A stretch of DNA of 41,629 bases from Burkholderiales bacterium (GCA_022843925.1 JALHMS010000014.1:92483-134111); one strand, 5' to 3'. Positions 38,901 through 41,629 are shown, numbered from the stretch's first letter. A program made the numbers and translations. Notes: generated from the letters alone by a model not told the origin.

Positions 38901-41629
38901 GCAACTTCCGCGAGCGTCTCTGGGCGAGCGATCTCGCCGAGATCGCGATGCTCGACGCCAGCTCGCGCGGCGTGAGCGATCTGAAGGGCCTCGAGTTCGC
39001 GGTGAACCTCGAGACGCTGAACCTCGCGAACAACAGCCTCTCGTCGTCCGATCTGCAGTCGCTGATCCCCGGCCAGTTCGGCAAGCGCAAGGCCGGGCCG
39101 GAAGCCGCCCCGATCGAGTTCGACCGGGAGGGCAGCGGCCCGAACCCGACGTACGTGGTGGACGTGGCCGAAGACGGTCGCGATACGCAGGTGGGTCTGA
39201 AGTCGCTCGAGAACCTCGCGCTCGATTTCAACATCGGAACGAACGACCTGCAGGATCTCGCGCGTCTGCGCGAACTGGCGCGCCTGTCGATCGACCGATC
39301 GATGCCGACCAGCCAGGCGACGCTCGACGGCCTGAAGGACGACGTCGCGAACCTGCGCTTCCTGCAGCCCGACGGCACGCAGCGTTCGCTCGATCTGCTG
39401 TCGATGGACAACGTGGTCACGAACGGCCTCAACGGCTTCTACTATCGGGGCGTCGATGTGCCCGGCACGGGAGCGGCGCTCGACGGGGTGATCAACGACC
39501 TCGCGGATCTCGCGAATCCGGAGGTGCAGTTCTTCAACAGCCGGGTGGACGCGAACATCGACTTCGCGCCCACGGCCGGGAGCTTCCTCCCCGGGCTCCA
39601 GGCGGACAACTTCTACGTGATCTGGCAGGGCTCCATCTACCTCTCGGAGGATGGCCCGGTCACGTTCTACCTGACCAGCGACGACGGCAGCCGTCTCACA
39701 ATCGACGGCAACGTCGTGATCGACCACAACGGGCTGCACACGATGACCGAGAAGGCCTCGGCGCCGATCACGCTCACGAAGGGTTATCACACCATCCGCG
39801 TCGACTACTTCGAGCGCACCAGCGTCGCGGGCGTCGTGCTGGAGTACGACCCGGTGAACGGCGGTCGCCAGGTCATTCCCGAGAGCGTGCTCTTCACCAG
39901 CACGCCCAGGCCGGTGGCCGACACGGCATGGCTCGCGCCGCTCGAGGATCTCCGCGTGCTCAGCCTGAAGTCGCAGGCCATCGAGACGGTCCGTCCGCTC
40001 GCCGATCTCCCGGCGCTCGAGGTGCTCCGGCTCGACGGCAACCGCATCCGCGATCTGGAGCGCATGGCCGACACCCGCATCATCGACAACGGCGATGCGA
40101 TCACCGACGACAACGGCGACGGCATCATCGACGCCAAGGACTCCGGCTTCCGCGTCGGCGGCGACATCGGGACGTGGCTCGCGAACCAGCGGCCCACCGA
40201 TCAGGCCTTCGAGGGCGACTATCTCTTCCGCCCGGATCTCACGGGCAGCACGCCCACGTGGACGTTCGCCGACCTCGATCCCGGCACGTACGAGGTCTAC
40301 GTCACGTGGCCCGAAGCCGCATCGCGCAGCGAGGACGTCCTCTACGTCGTCCGCGGTTCGGACACCTCCGCCACGGTGAGCGGCCTCACGATCTTCGCGC
40401 CGACGACACCCGACGCCGTCGCGTTCGACGTGGGCGGCCGCTCGGTCACGATCGACACCGACACCGGCGCGATCACCGGCGACGATGCCTTCGCCGACCG
40501 GTTCTACGGGACGCTCTTCACCGCCGACATCGACGACGCCGACGGCATCACGCGTCTCTACGTGCGCGGCGATCTCACCATTCCCGCGGACACGATCCGC
40601 ATCCTCGGCGGTCGACCGCTCTCGATCGTCGTCGCGGACGACGTGTGGATTTCGCCGGACGCGATCCTCGACGCGTCCGCGGCGGGGCGGAATGCGGCGG
40701 CCGGCGGCGGTCTGGGCGGCGCGGCGGGCAGCGGCGGGGCGGGTGGCAACGGTGCCGCGCTCCCCGGCAACGGGGGTGCGGGCGGTGCAGGCGGGGCGGG
40801 GGCATCGCCGTTCCTGGGCGCACCCGAAGGTGCGCCGGGACAGCAGGGTGGATTCGGGGCCTTCGGACAGTTCGGCGCCAGCGGCACCGGCGGCACGCCG
40901 GGTGGTGCGGGGGGCGCGGGCTTCGGCAACGCCGACGCCGTGGCGACCGGGGGCGGCGGGGGCCAGGGCGGCTTCGGCGGCTTCTACGGGTTCGGCGCCT
41001 TCGGGGGGTTCGGCGGCAGCGGCAGCACGCCGTCCAACAGCAACGGGAGTCCCGGCGGCAACGGCTTCGGCAGTGGCGGCGGTGCGGGTGCGCCCGCGCT
41101 CGTGGGCGGCGCCGGTCTCGGCGGCGGGCATCTCGGCTTCTACGGGTCCCTCGTCGGCGGTGGCGGCGGCAGCGGCGGTGGCGGCGGTGGTGGTGGCGGG
41201 GGTGGCGGTTCCGGCGGTGGTGGTTCCGGCGGCGGCGGTGGTGGTGGCGGCGATTCCGGTGTGCTCTCCTTCTCGGGCATCTTCACCACGTCGTTCTTCC
41301 CGTCCGCCGGCGGCGATGGCGGCAACGGGGGTGGCGGAGGCAGCGGCGGTGCCGGCGGCCACGGCGCGCAGGGTGGCGATGGCGCGGTGGGCGGCGGGGG
41401 TGGCGGTGCGTTCGAGATCCTCGCGAACGGACGGATCCTGGCGGCTGGTTCCACGCTGCGCGCGGACGGCGCGGACGGTGCCGCGGGTCGACAAGGCGAT
41501 ATCGGGACGGCGGGCTCCCCGGGCACGGCCGGCACTCCCGGCAGTGCAGGCGGCTTCGGGCCGGGCAGCGCGGGCAATGGCGGTGCAGGCGGCAACGGCG
41601 GGACCGGCGGTGCCGGCGGCAGCGGCGGG
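11933..41629 (+). CDS. Giant LEPR-XLL multidomain surface/secreted protein (3' end outside window)
   Basis: One frame open for 9,899 codons to the last base, with no stop, so the protein is at least 9,899 residues. The ATG at 11933 is the only usable start: an in-frame stop lies at 11885-11887 and no other start codon intervenes; GGGAG sits six bases upstream. The N-terminus is basic and has no classical signal peptide, but carries FEALEPRLLLSAD (residues 32-44), the LEPR-XLL signature of giant proteobacterial proteins. In order follow Asp-box propeller parts (about 340-1470), barrel-like modules with EF-hand-like loops (1760-4010), a long RTX block (4044-5240), PPC-like and further RTX parts, FG-GAP/VCBS repeats (6250-7600), ELWxxDGT repeats (7920-8716), leucine-rich repeats with an inserted PA14 domain (9000-9380), and a glycine-rich tail (from about 9584). 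Calcium-stabilised adhesion or a surface layer is likely but inferred. Codons TTA, CTA and TCA are nearly absent. Confidence 0.97.
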   Translation, partial: MLGRNVLHRLFGGRRATAVVPGRIPFRRKALFEALEPRLLLSADLPGAPLPQILAATAQSTGSVQLQVNPGPQSVSSAIDTPAAFAGLPENVWTISGPVTGDLVGGTDDRDTFVLGPGASVSGIIDGGAGGFDSVVIGTQQVNVVIHEATAPDAGTITVDGRTFRYRGMEPVVDATVAVEKLFNSATGGDDIVRIFDAPAQSILIDSVNATFEDHTIREATQTFTINLGAGADTLRFDALFYNNAFVFDGGEGNDIFDLGTRAVGMSAIRYSDGTYVLTDGIGTPVRLRNFETVTGADFNLQADGLPDWVEQGPGGIDNATGLPRFRGQPWSGAVQAIATHPDNANIIFAGSVNGGVWRTIDGGATWTSLTDQFPSLAVGALAVSTHDNSGNLVTNATPLANLVVYAGTGQFSNFYAGGQSVGLMRSTNGGDTWELVGSPEMAGLPISSLVATRVGTEDIVLVGAIANTVTTRDDTGAIQQQVLRGGGVFRSVDGGDTFTKNEIVAPPATAGRGEFQVGSVSDLARDPGNLSRVYAAVIGGGIYQSTDAGANWTPINAGFGLDADGADNDGVGGVDNATEALTGAARIVLAVQQDRTSATNAVYAALIGVTDWLTGVYRKAPADAAWALVGTNPPPRTNADRDFGEMQGAPNVTFNAGANPTIVRDAGSFLDDGFLPGGTIAVRIAGANGWNYRIAPGAGSVTATTLTLEAGSGITAAAAAGGVRIFHVNEADIVIVGNPTLTLAAGPAAGTITVTRNNGTWGADGFMVGGIATIAGTNSNNGNFVVTAVAGGVITLQRANGSTAAFVAEPAPSANIQVTGSARIASTPSGIQPQIHFGRQGIRNTALNVDAAGNVFLGGDTASRGTNLYWWDNSAGGQVWRNFVPVGTHPDARTIEFDATGRLLQGDDGGIYRFPNPATTPPVVSSGTFTFVNGATDTITRTVGSFVTDGFQVGQTLVVTANAGVGNLQAFDQYTIRGVAAQTLTLDPADVLNPNLLAGTGTFLATLSASRWEVLNNDLRAIEMLAIAYDPLNNAVFGGTQDNGIAEQPSPANGIDDDGDGVIDEADERFAWREIRVATRPGDGNTAAVVPVNTDADPAFEQVRRYTMSNSWSLLGVRTFDANGQLVPGTDRLVNLSRTVAHSRVVTADAATDTLTSAAHGFVNGQQVWMRSTGTLPGGLFPFGRPFVANATADTFQLSFQNGGAVIDITSAGAGEIRATDRFSGLSADDRREVDQFQKWPYVVNAVNSSRMMAGLGGLYQSRNIGTAAVPVYDGLDTIAAVPLPNALTGNDAYFTAIAYGGTKAGVANEDVVYAVRGNEVLIRFADTGVAGDFTTERISAATFIQDIVLDPDNHDVAFAATDAGVFRRSAPNTWVWVSARMFNPDLRSIEAVRTGGQLVVLAGGAAGVYRAVDPVAGSTWTEFGNGLPNALVFDLDFTARDAAQFENPRNLSRDDVLVAGTLGRGAWTVGVADTFLAATPQLRIDGTSGDDQFLIRRNATNASLVDIRTGLLETLVMQVPIDALQKIEIFGGDGNDTLTIDSTDGPISLREGIFFDGGAGADDRVILEGVAAGLTTTTTVGARTTIAVIDTRFGKTQRVSYENVDAADVQNNIVAATEQERFGVGMNLLFNVLEASSNGTWDEIALLGNSLPRALTGRSTAGANPESDEPLVPGTPEAADATAAALAGFKRLIEEGPNGFSLASISELSATQLRDRLEALDTVAGNVTLTQVAGDTRFDATIVRRLEGQADLDILTEQLGGVVDLGGALRVGAEVTLRLVFGVDGDGFYIDTAGGASRLTVRDIDLEGDLFAGGRLGFLDVTLAEASLAVDPSLRLDLVLRDAGPGGKLRLDELEDATGSPTALADALDFTVSGSAADDFALTVDARVAAILPGDAAPFDLGAANITFTWADVTDPTTVALSASAGVAQDLLNFLRVDAQQVLDQVRGLADISVSFNGQTVPLLQDSLDAIVQVADFLQQNIIDPLSTASGGVRFGSIQELIANLANELGIDPSALGLGYNSATKELTWDLQFVEEIFSAEAMDLGLDAQTGIAGFEVSTDAAVSGQFAFSVQLGIDFDDLLATPADPTRWIFVRDPSASATLNLSATDLDANARFGFLSIGIVDGTLTADPTFTLSLSEPGSGNANGRIEIGELLDALGTTTLQFSGSADISLPVSAPFIGLAPGPDTAIALDWSDLSDPDTISVTIPPALTDLSRFTNMDAGTLVSLLASITGWLSDLKNTDAFSVDIPFIGDVLRGVIELGDLVQDNLLYDDNDTEDITTDDVAKLVDASGVARFETAQQLAELLVEVLGPGSPVTWDAARESLLIDFTLDETFGEVDVPLDLDLTLGPLGGLTSDGALHLSADGRLSLRLGIYLGNEGFVELDESTTLSSLKDGAIVFNKDIVVAAPADVATLYGQLAADAKFTLKVNGGAATEVIVLAANTTTNATVDDIVADVNTALGVAGLAAQVQAARDGNRIVLNPLGGVTALVLNATTGTPAITRLGFRDGQGLADVGGQQKLRAVAEVSGAVGRLSSDAIFDVVLDGGAPVTVTVRSADTTQNSNILDIVYDVQKAIDDTQVGGVNVLRDKLVVTSQGRRLLITAKDAAADSFSITAAAGNPAVTQLGLAAANTGSTADIFITTRDGVRRAVSFDALSASATLGDVVSAIETQTANRVQVEFSDDNTRLVLRDTSPSGTALFQVENAIGSFAANLLGILGADVADPDDPDLVRDFRIEGGALGGVDVLDRLFIEDASASVGFEIDTPGTGVSLGATFGFVGVTLNGDGHLEGEVSIGLKDPGTSAADGRITLKELLNGIGDIATLIDLPSIEGGGDLTFDVNLSPSFGLIQTGSEPRVQVQVLNLGDLFDELPDTLNLTADGANPTRTGAKTFTLAGNFLDRIARGTDIVFTTGSGTATTKVDAIAFAVGTTTVTVFDDLPTGAVTAATASTTAAPSVRVTTENFEDLGNFESIGFADILEALRGLVTFLQQFEEFGFLNEKIPVIDVSVNDMLAYADQFAAALDEVQANPAATVQFLEQKLKEAFGIPQSSDLLDLQLIRDASTRILRFDLTFKPGFSDSLPIGFELPTEGFALSGNADLRTQGNLDLKLSFGIDLGDPTQLWIFRDTGITGQLEAAAEDIAFTIGLGDPDSGTFVGGRIIDGDLSLEGNFGLTLKDSAMIGGAPEARRILLVDLLGDLGEAVDVALDIDVDGTLPVYFPTESLFRGNVLIGGTLSASLDEGIEVAGTAGPTGDQFLYVPPEILSFDFSQFSALDNLLLIIDGVDGFLGFLQDLLDGEVGGISLPLIGDELSSATDFIADFREDIVDGLREIVETSNDPTANFLSLKLYDLLHTQLQILEDVNSDGSVTVEDIQLDTNVDDPGVSPANLYMQWNLKLGGTLLDVGTGIDFDLGIPGLGLETRGGVKVDIGWDLDLGFGIGGGKGFYLDLSDEDELRLDVDVTLPGAGLTGRLAFLQLDADDNGGTGLGATIAVNLRERNGEDERVGLADFGNIRFEAGIAAEANVDLGLELQLNSDLVPGADSVFPKVAADFVLEWAIGDRSAGEYVSFSDIGDSIQDGLKRVAFENVGLDMGSFISQYVKPIVEQVQKITEPIQPLIDVVTTPIPVISDLAGSPITLLDIAQAITPPEKFDVGLIRDIAGFITLINSIPTDVATLFIPFGGFTIFDHSSTDPNLRRSLTTGSLSSSFTIPDTSDFDLEGAIDAIGSSAPGASSTSSFTKDLGNQSFGDMISFPLLNDPGQIFGLLMGKTDIDLVVIDPAPLKFEFQYSQFFPIWGPLGAAIGGRLGAIIDFSFGYDTQGLVEFFDSGFRNPELLFNGFYIGDNDASGVDIPEVKLYGGITAAAELNLGIAKGGVGGGIFAEIDFNLHDPNEDGKLRLHELATNFLNELLYGEPVLAPLAVFDVTGRLYAKLFAYIEFLFVSKEFDITPEITLVDFDIPFTRKPTLAAELSNDSVLQINIGKFADKRLEGNDQDISEHIVVVQDGAGRVKVYAPNLDVAESEAQRYDLRADGANPPRIIVLGGDGDDIIDLSGITDASVIYEIDGGGGNDTIILGAGRGIVRGGEGDDTITGSEGDDIIYGDGGADRILGLGGNDVIFGDKARLSEDGLVLTASTGLTDGGDHIEGGDGNDLIVGGGGSDRIGGDLDPDDPDTDTGFVGNDVIFGDGVTLTLGTAGVFTSFTRVEDTNKGTGSGHDVIFGHRGNDRIWAGKGDDQVSGSTGNDTIFGEDGFDVITAGDGDDTVDGGANDDIITGGLGNDNLSGGTGKDSIRGNEGNDIIAGGAGVDELWGDQGDDTIDGGSDPDKIYGGGGADILSGGAGNNTIYGDDKPGDSTGPEGADIITALNDSDTIHGQGGADIISAGDGNNIIHGNDGDDIITAGDGNSIVLGNDGDDIITVGDGNSRLFGHAGLDTITAGDGNHFILGAAGDDVIVAGIGNSVIRGNAGADRITVGGGNNVVIGDGDESDGTLVAERLALGDSNAADDGADIIIIGNGNNTVHGFGGNDAITVGNGNNTVRGHDGDDTITVGTGTNFIYAAAGDDTIVSGDGNDTIEGGAGDDHITSGGGNDFIQGEAGQDIIFAGAGNDRVIGGLGNDEIHGGGGSDILWGDGEVFAPQFFDLANPDNFELPDGFELNEALYPTGFVAPRIAPKVVLGQSIGETLFGVDGLALPGTAPTADGRDTIFGGDGVDFLFGGSNPNTLGAELLDGGGDADYVDGGGGLDVVLGGAGDDVVRGGAGEDSVSGNDGIDQVYGDDGDDVLYGDAGRKGAAGEMGDASAPEGSQAGQRLYGGGGSDQLYAYADITGVDSPNYAAEIVKIGDEMHGGAGNDYLFGNLRRDTLLGDSGNDYLHGEAIAGNSYATNFLADVTGGSAFDAGLGYVVGDRLFGGSGQDDLYGGGGDDELWGGADGDRLEGQQGNDRLYGGGWIDFLILDVDAIYFGPGETPVDIIDGHFGDASFDDVEDDNATDILLVKGIDLNDDTIVVGEVDAAGGPRQLHFDYNGREILAPWRNAAGIPLVEQIRITGLGGNDHIEFLRRDDTARNIYTVDTSYLTARGNDFVGHIEGGAGDDTLIGGNARDRIDGGRGSDTIFGYGGNDRLYGEKPTDSPVPIDTTTVDTIFGGQGNDDLIGGAGRNFLYAWSQDPKLGGQFGIFTDASGLLYDNDGDTDDDGVLDAGVTAVRALEDTGIDRMLGSAQDDELYGGTGPGFLFGNGGDDKLFRADGSLFESLDGGLGGDEWKEYAKEYSSVWYVAGSGADDRITVDYVTEPGLLRDYHLVTRLTKNGDVYSFAAQVRLDPTGLAAGGAFEAVDSDIETDDVEGRSSGVVADGANPDAALPTLEDIAATDLAIAEGILPGEGAFDVILIDALGGNDIIEVGPTVQKTVWIDGGDGDDVITIASGNAILVDGAEEGSRNDTVTLAKRLASPGSDDTITGSTRFSKLTIDSPDDVDWFTFKLSEAAPSGFLELSGTTELDRLGLAIFADPAGAPVVSAPLAFAPDAAEGTTGNGSLASAHRLPDPTTFARIRGLTIDSALDVDHYAITLAAGGIDGDYFGLIKELAEASLTLALLRTTGEVLRTAESNSVLGQVLDLAGIEAGEYVLRVVSAGGAARYDLVANVGVPNLATDEDDRNYIGNTVLDLGGARTTGLSLAGLLADTVYYVRVDTPNRIPTVYDLTFQVGDPTDPMAVVVMTPQTVLERQDVLKGGNGNDVLQGGAGEDWLFGDDGNDVLSGGYDRSAEDLMFGGAGDDTFQILPDRLPSFAGSDDATIVPELTDEMFGGDGNDRVLFLGGDFDGLSRPVNDHVSIRWDRNLQRYEFTALQWDTANQEFMVGESVVSSNLTLPTSVDTAWQAIDFQLRVPGTDGTFQDIHVDAFFGKMPAWRALIQAALDARFGAGTVEVEDIEGVLRLRANGDGLELRADPANAVVTQLGFTPLSAARPLFAQDYAFFRTQGVESIVLDLRAGDDTVHANPEYKFPNTNSEWGIKRGNLQEGARLGGLTILGGAGDDRLFGGEQDDMIDGGEGDDILFGYGGNDSLNGGGGNDLISGFAALEPDLYEFGTSQGVRGRNDISTYASVLPAIRAGSVIDGLNFHLGDTGDWYAIRTPESLNALGESAKALLTKDMFEVVKTRRDVNGVWQEEPFQAKFFLFAAENTGTVDAPKLQPRGSFSGVPDHYLLHVVNEFTPAVTTDEVEYRIRVKAPLGATTAVDASLADVTLSATALGGQPVYIPLGDIDGDRFEDAVVSILDNVFDSTTGRTRSYATIAFGRAGGIDAASRTVTVAAPTQFLGANPANRTQVEKVGDLDGDGIADIAFAVSAVGATNAPLQGAYVLFGRSDWEPVVDLTSATFADSRNVFIRVAAGPVSVSGIGNMADFYGLGMRSEFFDLSETANTVAIPEVADGKFLRNDSDSGRTVLTLTDLPAHDLLDLEFLLAAIGAWGANGPDLFNVTVDGVSVFSRRLDNSVTGDPLAYVAPAGGLLVDREDRGFGLAVDSLFDMGAESALKSIAHTGSTVTIEFFADGDGWTGGSVESFALDHVRVAVGTSGSDARAVVFSSDLDGGRPVQFTGAGTVQDVGGFGPTAVRTEPDAVAIGDLTNVDGVTGLGAQYLLRWSGQILSPAATSLDLYIAGDERVRFVLNGVEVVGDTADRAGVELLGLDALTRVTVDLVAGFNDFRFEMLNRTGNSVALLAYDADPGAALDLRLLSDINGDGDATTADTLLWRTSAGLSDLMISSGEKLRYWGGRDRAEWIADARTNNTGGADDPDLVPVATLPYFALDGSGAVGIGDITGDGRPDVAALIDADNNGVAEKVRILRGGALFFDSSIDIDLGALAAGGMRLDAAGDVDGDGAPDLLLLGSLNNNTQNYLLHGGSLGTGTTLSAMLASGNAMRLPRLDFVAVGDVNGDGRGDLAAAAKVASQNIDESIAVLQQREVTMLWLGDNRPALAAKLAQTTPGTLIAPPPADILFEPERAAFGTSIAVPRSLFIGTAEVRAGDDSVATRLALSAPFGDSLRFYDITQFGDAPATGTTTPVAKETPRPFRFQMATPVAPAFGATPVPGIDISEDVNPSLGNAFAITGETTDEQLSRVIDLEDFNGDRRGDVIVAGAAGGYLILGPLKLDAIGNARDEANIIFGSDLGRVADRLGDVSGQSPNDTGLTDVVFVRRNDITGFSTITVISGAVVGEELPRVIDEAWVVARLAQPGQNLVRRMSVRTAAAPVVSVANWNDDGFADIVVSSATAFNRAGAGPADTIARVWSGAALWNSNAATTLADIFIDTTNRLTYASQLFGGASWLNSGLVSIPSNYRVTVAGDVDGDGRDDLVVGDAGFLGVFLPNGQGITHGRGYVMTARGSQELSSAKAIIEDFSFAASVSELGDLNRDGYDDFAIGRNVESRLPGNGELVGESALLREGGLFVFQGGVEYRAGGAQLRLQPADADITVSRQPRAEAPEAISTIGTLTATAGDFDGDGRQDLLVGETSSQLRAAGGTTNLDANNRGGAWVFFDVNNRSNQLALTSADPGANPDDADVRIAGQFETDRFGTLSATPRLDIDGDGIDDIVVGAGFSDLVAARPVAKAGRVFVAYGASRAPDLPAASEIVVLANSDTGAFVVRPGSNRPLEYARTLSAGEIETWYSFSTLGDGDAETYIRVNPGLSDDFVEAVAPVGSSATAAQTTRTGVDSIARSLVDTAVGSLFSGYGFSTEGRVAKWSLFTGDFSGTRSITPVIFKLRSDGGYEITGTGTTRAVTGNQPYEFDFGVTSGSDAVGAGYTLGWKDGSVGTDGAGVIAFDPFYAFGSPGTPIQWFGGDLGFENQVRDGATFRPTAGFARTYSVNATVTRGAVLEFDLGQLLGLVGDTQALGSAVLTLDAPAANQPADAPTAIGNLVASGGRMYFTGQTAARGMELWVTDGTESGTRLVKDLNPGATGSSPQNLVDVAGTLYFTANPTFSGEELWRTDGTEAGTVRVATLPGSAYNLTAITGLAQLDAAAAGPADGQPAIDFRFTLELVTLDGQQTNVAVVVPFSDTRDNTSAAQLEDEVRTQVQAALVASGFDATDIAVTSTPVGNRLGFTVTDDAIVRMRVVDADPAGFGSSVASVHQVAIVADAPGPVNGQTAGLTFDVALTRLGGTTTDLSVTLLGAATSANTTLNDLAADLNQALDSRLSASGFQAGAVSFVVRADRLELVAANTVAGLDIVRIRLTGAATLGFAADATSPNNVRVAAAQGLPADGRPGIPLTFSLNVTRADGSVTAVPVSVPFRGTGAAPRTSDNATLADLVADIGARLQAALGAAGLGAQSITVADNAGSLRFASADDGILGFSISGAESLGIGGTQMSARVGDVLYFGLSSSGGSLWLSDGTEPGTRVATGGGGINPGELTAVGDDLYVAGSGVLYRASAGAVAALALPGGATNAFGLAEVDGALVFSAQVSGGSFENRELYRVAAGSSVVTPFATIPGTASFPAEPTALAGGKFIFAARDRNDGAYTSGTGTGRELWIGDAVTGTVSLLRNIATDTAPRSGFFFDDVILSPLSPASAGAQPAAPVFGGGFTELILFPTQPGQINSSYPFGFLTSGNFTYFTANDGVSGYELYRTNGTAGGTVRIADLSPGAASSFAGEMEAVRTSAGDRLFFTQGGRLRVTSGAVGDIQTINGPIGTPFGLASVGGRLYFNADDKLWVSDGTTAGTYSIDRISPPPIDLRVSVLAAEGDDRVTAADYTAEAAFTTAYAMVGGQAQVDLTAAINAALARGDSRVTIRVDALDTEGPVAFAVAGGASTGRTGLEVQAARPSMLVDLYTADGKLVDKGKSIIDLRNSEAGTYFARVYSAGGAVAADAEYTLTLAAPIRGWSHDYDDRDTIHGGDGDDLILGGKGLDRIYGDSGRDAFIAEKIEVRDLQPEDTIDPVVTNEELSSKPLAATDALVTIADQGLQLALAEALGLPITTDWNGNTLIHPDSGSGNTSISLSSGSNFRERLWASDLAEIAMLDASSRGVSDLKGLEFAVNLETLNLANNSLSSSDLQSLIPGQFGKRKAGPEAAPIEFDREGSGPNPTYVVDVAEDGRDTQVGLKSLENLALDFNIGTNDLQDLARLRELARLSIDRSMPTSQATLDGLKDDVANLRFLQPDGTQRSLDLLSMDNVVTNGLNGFYYRGVDVPGTGAALDGVINDLADLANPEVQFFNSRVDANIDFAPTAGSFLPGLQADNFYVIWQGSIYLSEDGPVTFYLTSDDGSRLTIDGNVVIDHNGLHTMTEKASAPITLTKGYHTIRVDYFERTSVAGVVLEYDPVNGGRQVIPESVLFTSTPRPVADTAWLAPLEDLRVLSLKSQAIETVRPLADLPALEVLRLDGNRIRDLERMADTRIIDNGDAITDDNGDGIIDAKDSGFRVGGDIGTWLANQRPTDQAFEGDYLFRPDLTGSTPTWTFADLDPGTYEVYVTWPEAASRSEDVLYVVRGSDTSATVSGLTIFAPTTPDAVAFDVGGRSVTIDTDTGAITGDDAFADRFYGTLFTADIDDADGITRLYVRGDLTIPADTIRILGGRPLSIVVADDVWISPDAILDASAAGRNAAAGGGLGGAAGSGGAGGNGAALPGNGGAGGAGGAGASPFLGAPEGAPGQQGGFGAFGQFGASGTGGTPGGAGGAGFGNADAVATGGGGGQGGFGGFYGFGAFGGFGGSGSTPSNSNGSPGGNGFGSGGGAGAPALVGGAGLGGGHLGFYGSLVGGGGGSGGGGGGGGGGGGSGGGGSGGGGGGGGDSGVLSFSGIFTTSFFPSAGGDGGNGGGGGSGGAGGHGAQGGDGAVGGGGGGAFEILANGRILAAGSTLRADGADGAAGRQGDIGTAGSPGTAGTPGSAGGFGPGSAGNGGAGGNGGTGGAGGSGG
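12026..12064 (+). other. LEPR-XLL leader motif
   Basis: Residues 32-44 of the giant protein read FEALEPRLLLSAD. The preceding 31 residues are rich in arginine and lysine (RRATAVVPGRIPFRRK). There is no long hydrophobic core, so this is not an ordinary Sec signal peptide. The motif is known as a shared N-terminal tag of very large, repeat-rich proteins. A role as export or processing signal is likely but, to my knowledge, not proven. Confidence 0.92.
12896..16360 (+). other. BNR/Asp-box propeller region, interrupted
   Basis: Four Asp-box-type motifs are visible: TIDGGATW (13010-13033), STNGGDTW (13211-13234), SVDGGDTF (13406-13429) and STDAGANW (13568-13591). Each is set in a repeat resembling sialidase- or sortilin-like beta-propeller blades. 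The pattern resumes at about 15850-16360 with further blade-like repeats (DVAFAATDAGVFRR, GSTWTEFGNGLP). Between them lie beta-rich modules resembling phage-tail or adhesin segments (DGFxxGxxI strand patterns at about 13900-14940 and an AHGFVNGQQV module at about 15330-15600). The boundaries are approximate. Confidence 0.7.
17226..23960 (+). repeat. Repeated barrel-like modules with EF-hand-like loops
   Basis: A diverged module recurs about six times (near 17.3, 18.2, 20.2, 21.3, 22.3 and 23.5 kb). It alternates hydrophobic beta strands (FGIDLGDPTQLWIFRD type) with a strand pair FGFL...DG.L. In the clear copies a 12-residue loop follows, matching or approaching the EF-hand pattern: DPNEDGKLRLHE (residues 3893-3904), DAGPGGKLRLDE (1844-1855), SGNANGRIEIGE (2145-2156) and TSAADGRITLKE (2806-2817). 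The first is a near-perfect EF-hand loop. I do not recognise a named family. Copies are too diverged at DNA level to be recent duplications. Confidence 0.65.
19186..20110 (+). repeat. Three flagellin-hook-IN-like modules
   Basis: Three consecutive segments of roughly 100-116 residues share a pattern: a strand such as FTLKVNGG, FDVVLDGG or IFITTRDG; a helix resembling the D-x-V-x-x-V-N/Q-x-A-L part of the flagellin hook IN motif; then strands ending in LGF, LGL or LGI. Four further copies lie elsewhere in the protein, near 29570 and 35980-37010. The family resemblance is by pattern only. Confidence 0.55.
24062..27660 (+). repeat. Main RTX (haemolysin-type calcium-binding) repeat block
   Basis: Dense glycine- and aspartate-rich nonapeptides of the GGxGxDxUx type run through residues about 4044-5240 (for example GGEGDDTITG, GGAGDDHITS, GGGGDDELWG). 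Such repeats bind calcium in parallel beta-rolls and fold outside the cell, where calcium is high. Within 25078-25370 the block becomes a regular 18-residue (54-bp) unit alternating GDGNNxI and GDDIIT half-repeats. Non-RTX segments interrupt the block near 25850-26040 and 26780-27150. Smaller RTX clusters lie at about 29100-29240, 29990-30150 and 38555-38650. Confidence 0.95.
28300..29070 (+). other. PPC-like beta-sandwich region between RTX blocks
   Basis: Residues about 5457-5713 contain segments such as DSPDDVDWFTFKLSE and SALDVDHYAITLAAG, followed by GEYVLRVVSAGG and DTVYYVRVDTPN. This is the pattern of bacterial pre-peptidase C-terminal (PPC) or similar domains in large secreted proteins. 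At least two copies seem present. Boundaries are approximate. Confidence 0.55.
30680..34740 (+). repeat. FG-GAP/VCBS-type integrin-like repeats
   Basis: At least ten calcium-binding loops of the form D-x-(D/N)-x-D-G-x-x-D-(I/L/V) are visible: GDLDGDGIADIAF (near 30910), GDITGDGRPDVAA (32370), GDVDGDGAPDLLL (32545), GDVNGDGRGDLAA (32710), GDVDGDGRDDLVV (33945), GDLNRDGYDDFAI (34135), GDFDGDGRQDLLV (34405) and DIDGDGIDDIVVG (34660). This matches integrin-alpha-like propeller blades, unevenly spaced and with inserted modules (about 31130-32100). Such blades are common in adhesins and large extracellular proteins. Confidence 0.88.
35660..38080 (+). repeat. ELWxxDGT repeats with an inserted three-module block
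   Basis: ELWVTDGTESGT (residues from 7929) and ELWRTDGTEAGT (from 7977) are 49 residues apart. The next motif, LWLSDGTEPGT (from 8378), is 400 residues later, followed by ELYRTNGTAGGT (37769) and LWVSDGTTAGT (38027). The long gap at about 35975-37018 is filled by three tandem segments of about 115-120 residues of the flagellin-hook-IN-like type. ELWxxDGT repeats are a known repeat family of large bacterial proteins, probably propeller-forming. Confidence 0.85.
38920..40080 (+). repeat. Leucine-rich repeats split by a PA14-like domain
   Basis: Leucine-rich repeats are visible at about 38920-39370 (VNLETLNLANNSL, LKSLENLALDFN) and again at 39940-40080 (LEDLRVLSLKSQAI, LPALEVLRLDGNRI). Between them, at about 39430-39880, is a PA14/GLEYA-like beta-barrel with the typical YLTSDDGSRLTIDG and YHTIRVDYFE strands. 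Residues from about 9384 read DNGDAITDDNGDGIIDAKDS, a calcium-loop-like or dockerin-like stretch. PA14 domains often bind carbohydrate and leucine-rich repeats often bind protein, so this is a plausible ligand-binding head. Confidence 0.8.
40686..41629 (+). repeat. Glycine-rich PGRS-like tail
   Basis: From residue about 9585 the protein turns into GGAGGxGG-type repeats like mycobacterial PE_PGRS tails. It includes pure glycine runs broken by serine (41174-41260, with 12- and 8-glycine stretches). A less repetitive island (SFSGIFTTSFFPSAG, about 41270-41310) and FEILANGRILAAGSTLRADG (about 41410-41470) interrupt it. The region continues to the window edge, so the real C-terminus, with any anchoring or secretion signal, is not visible. 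Confidence 0.9.
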
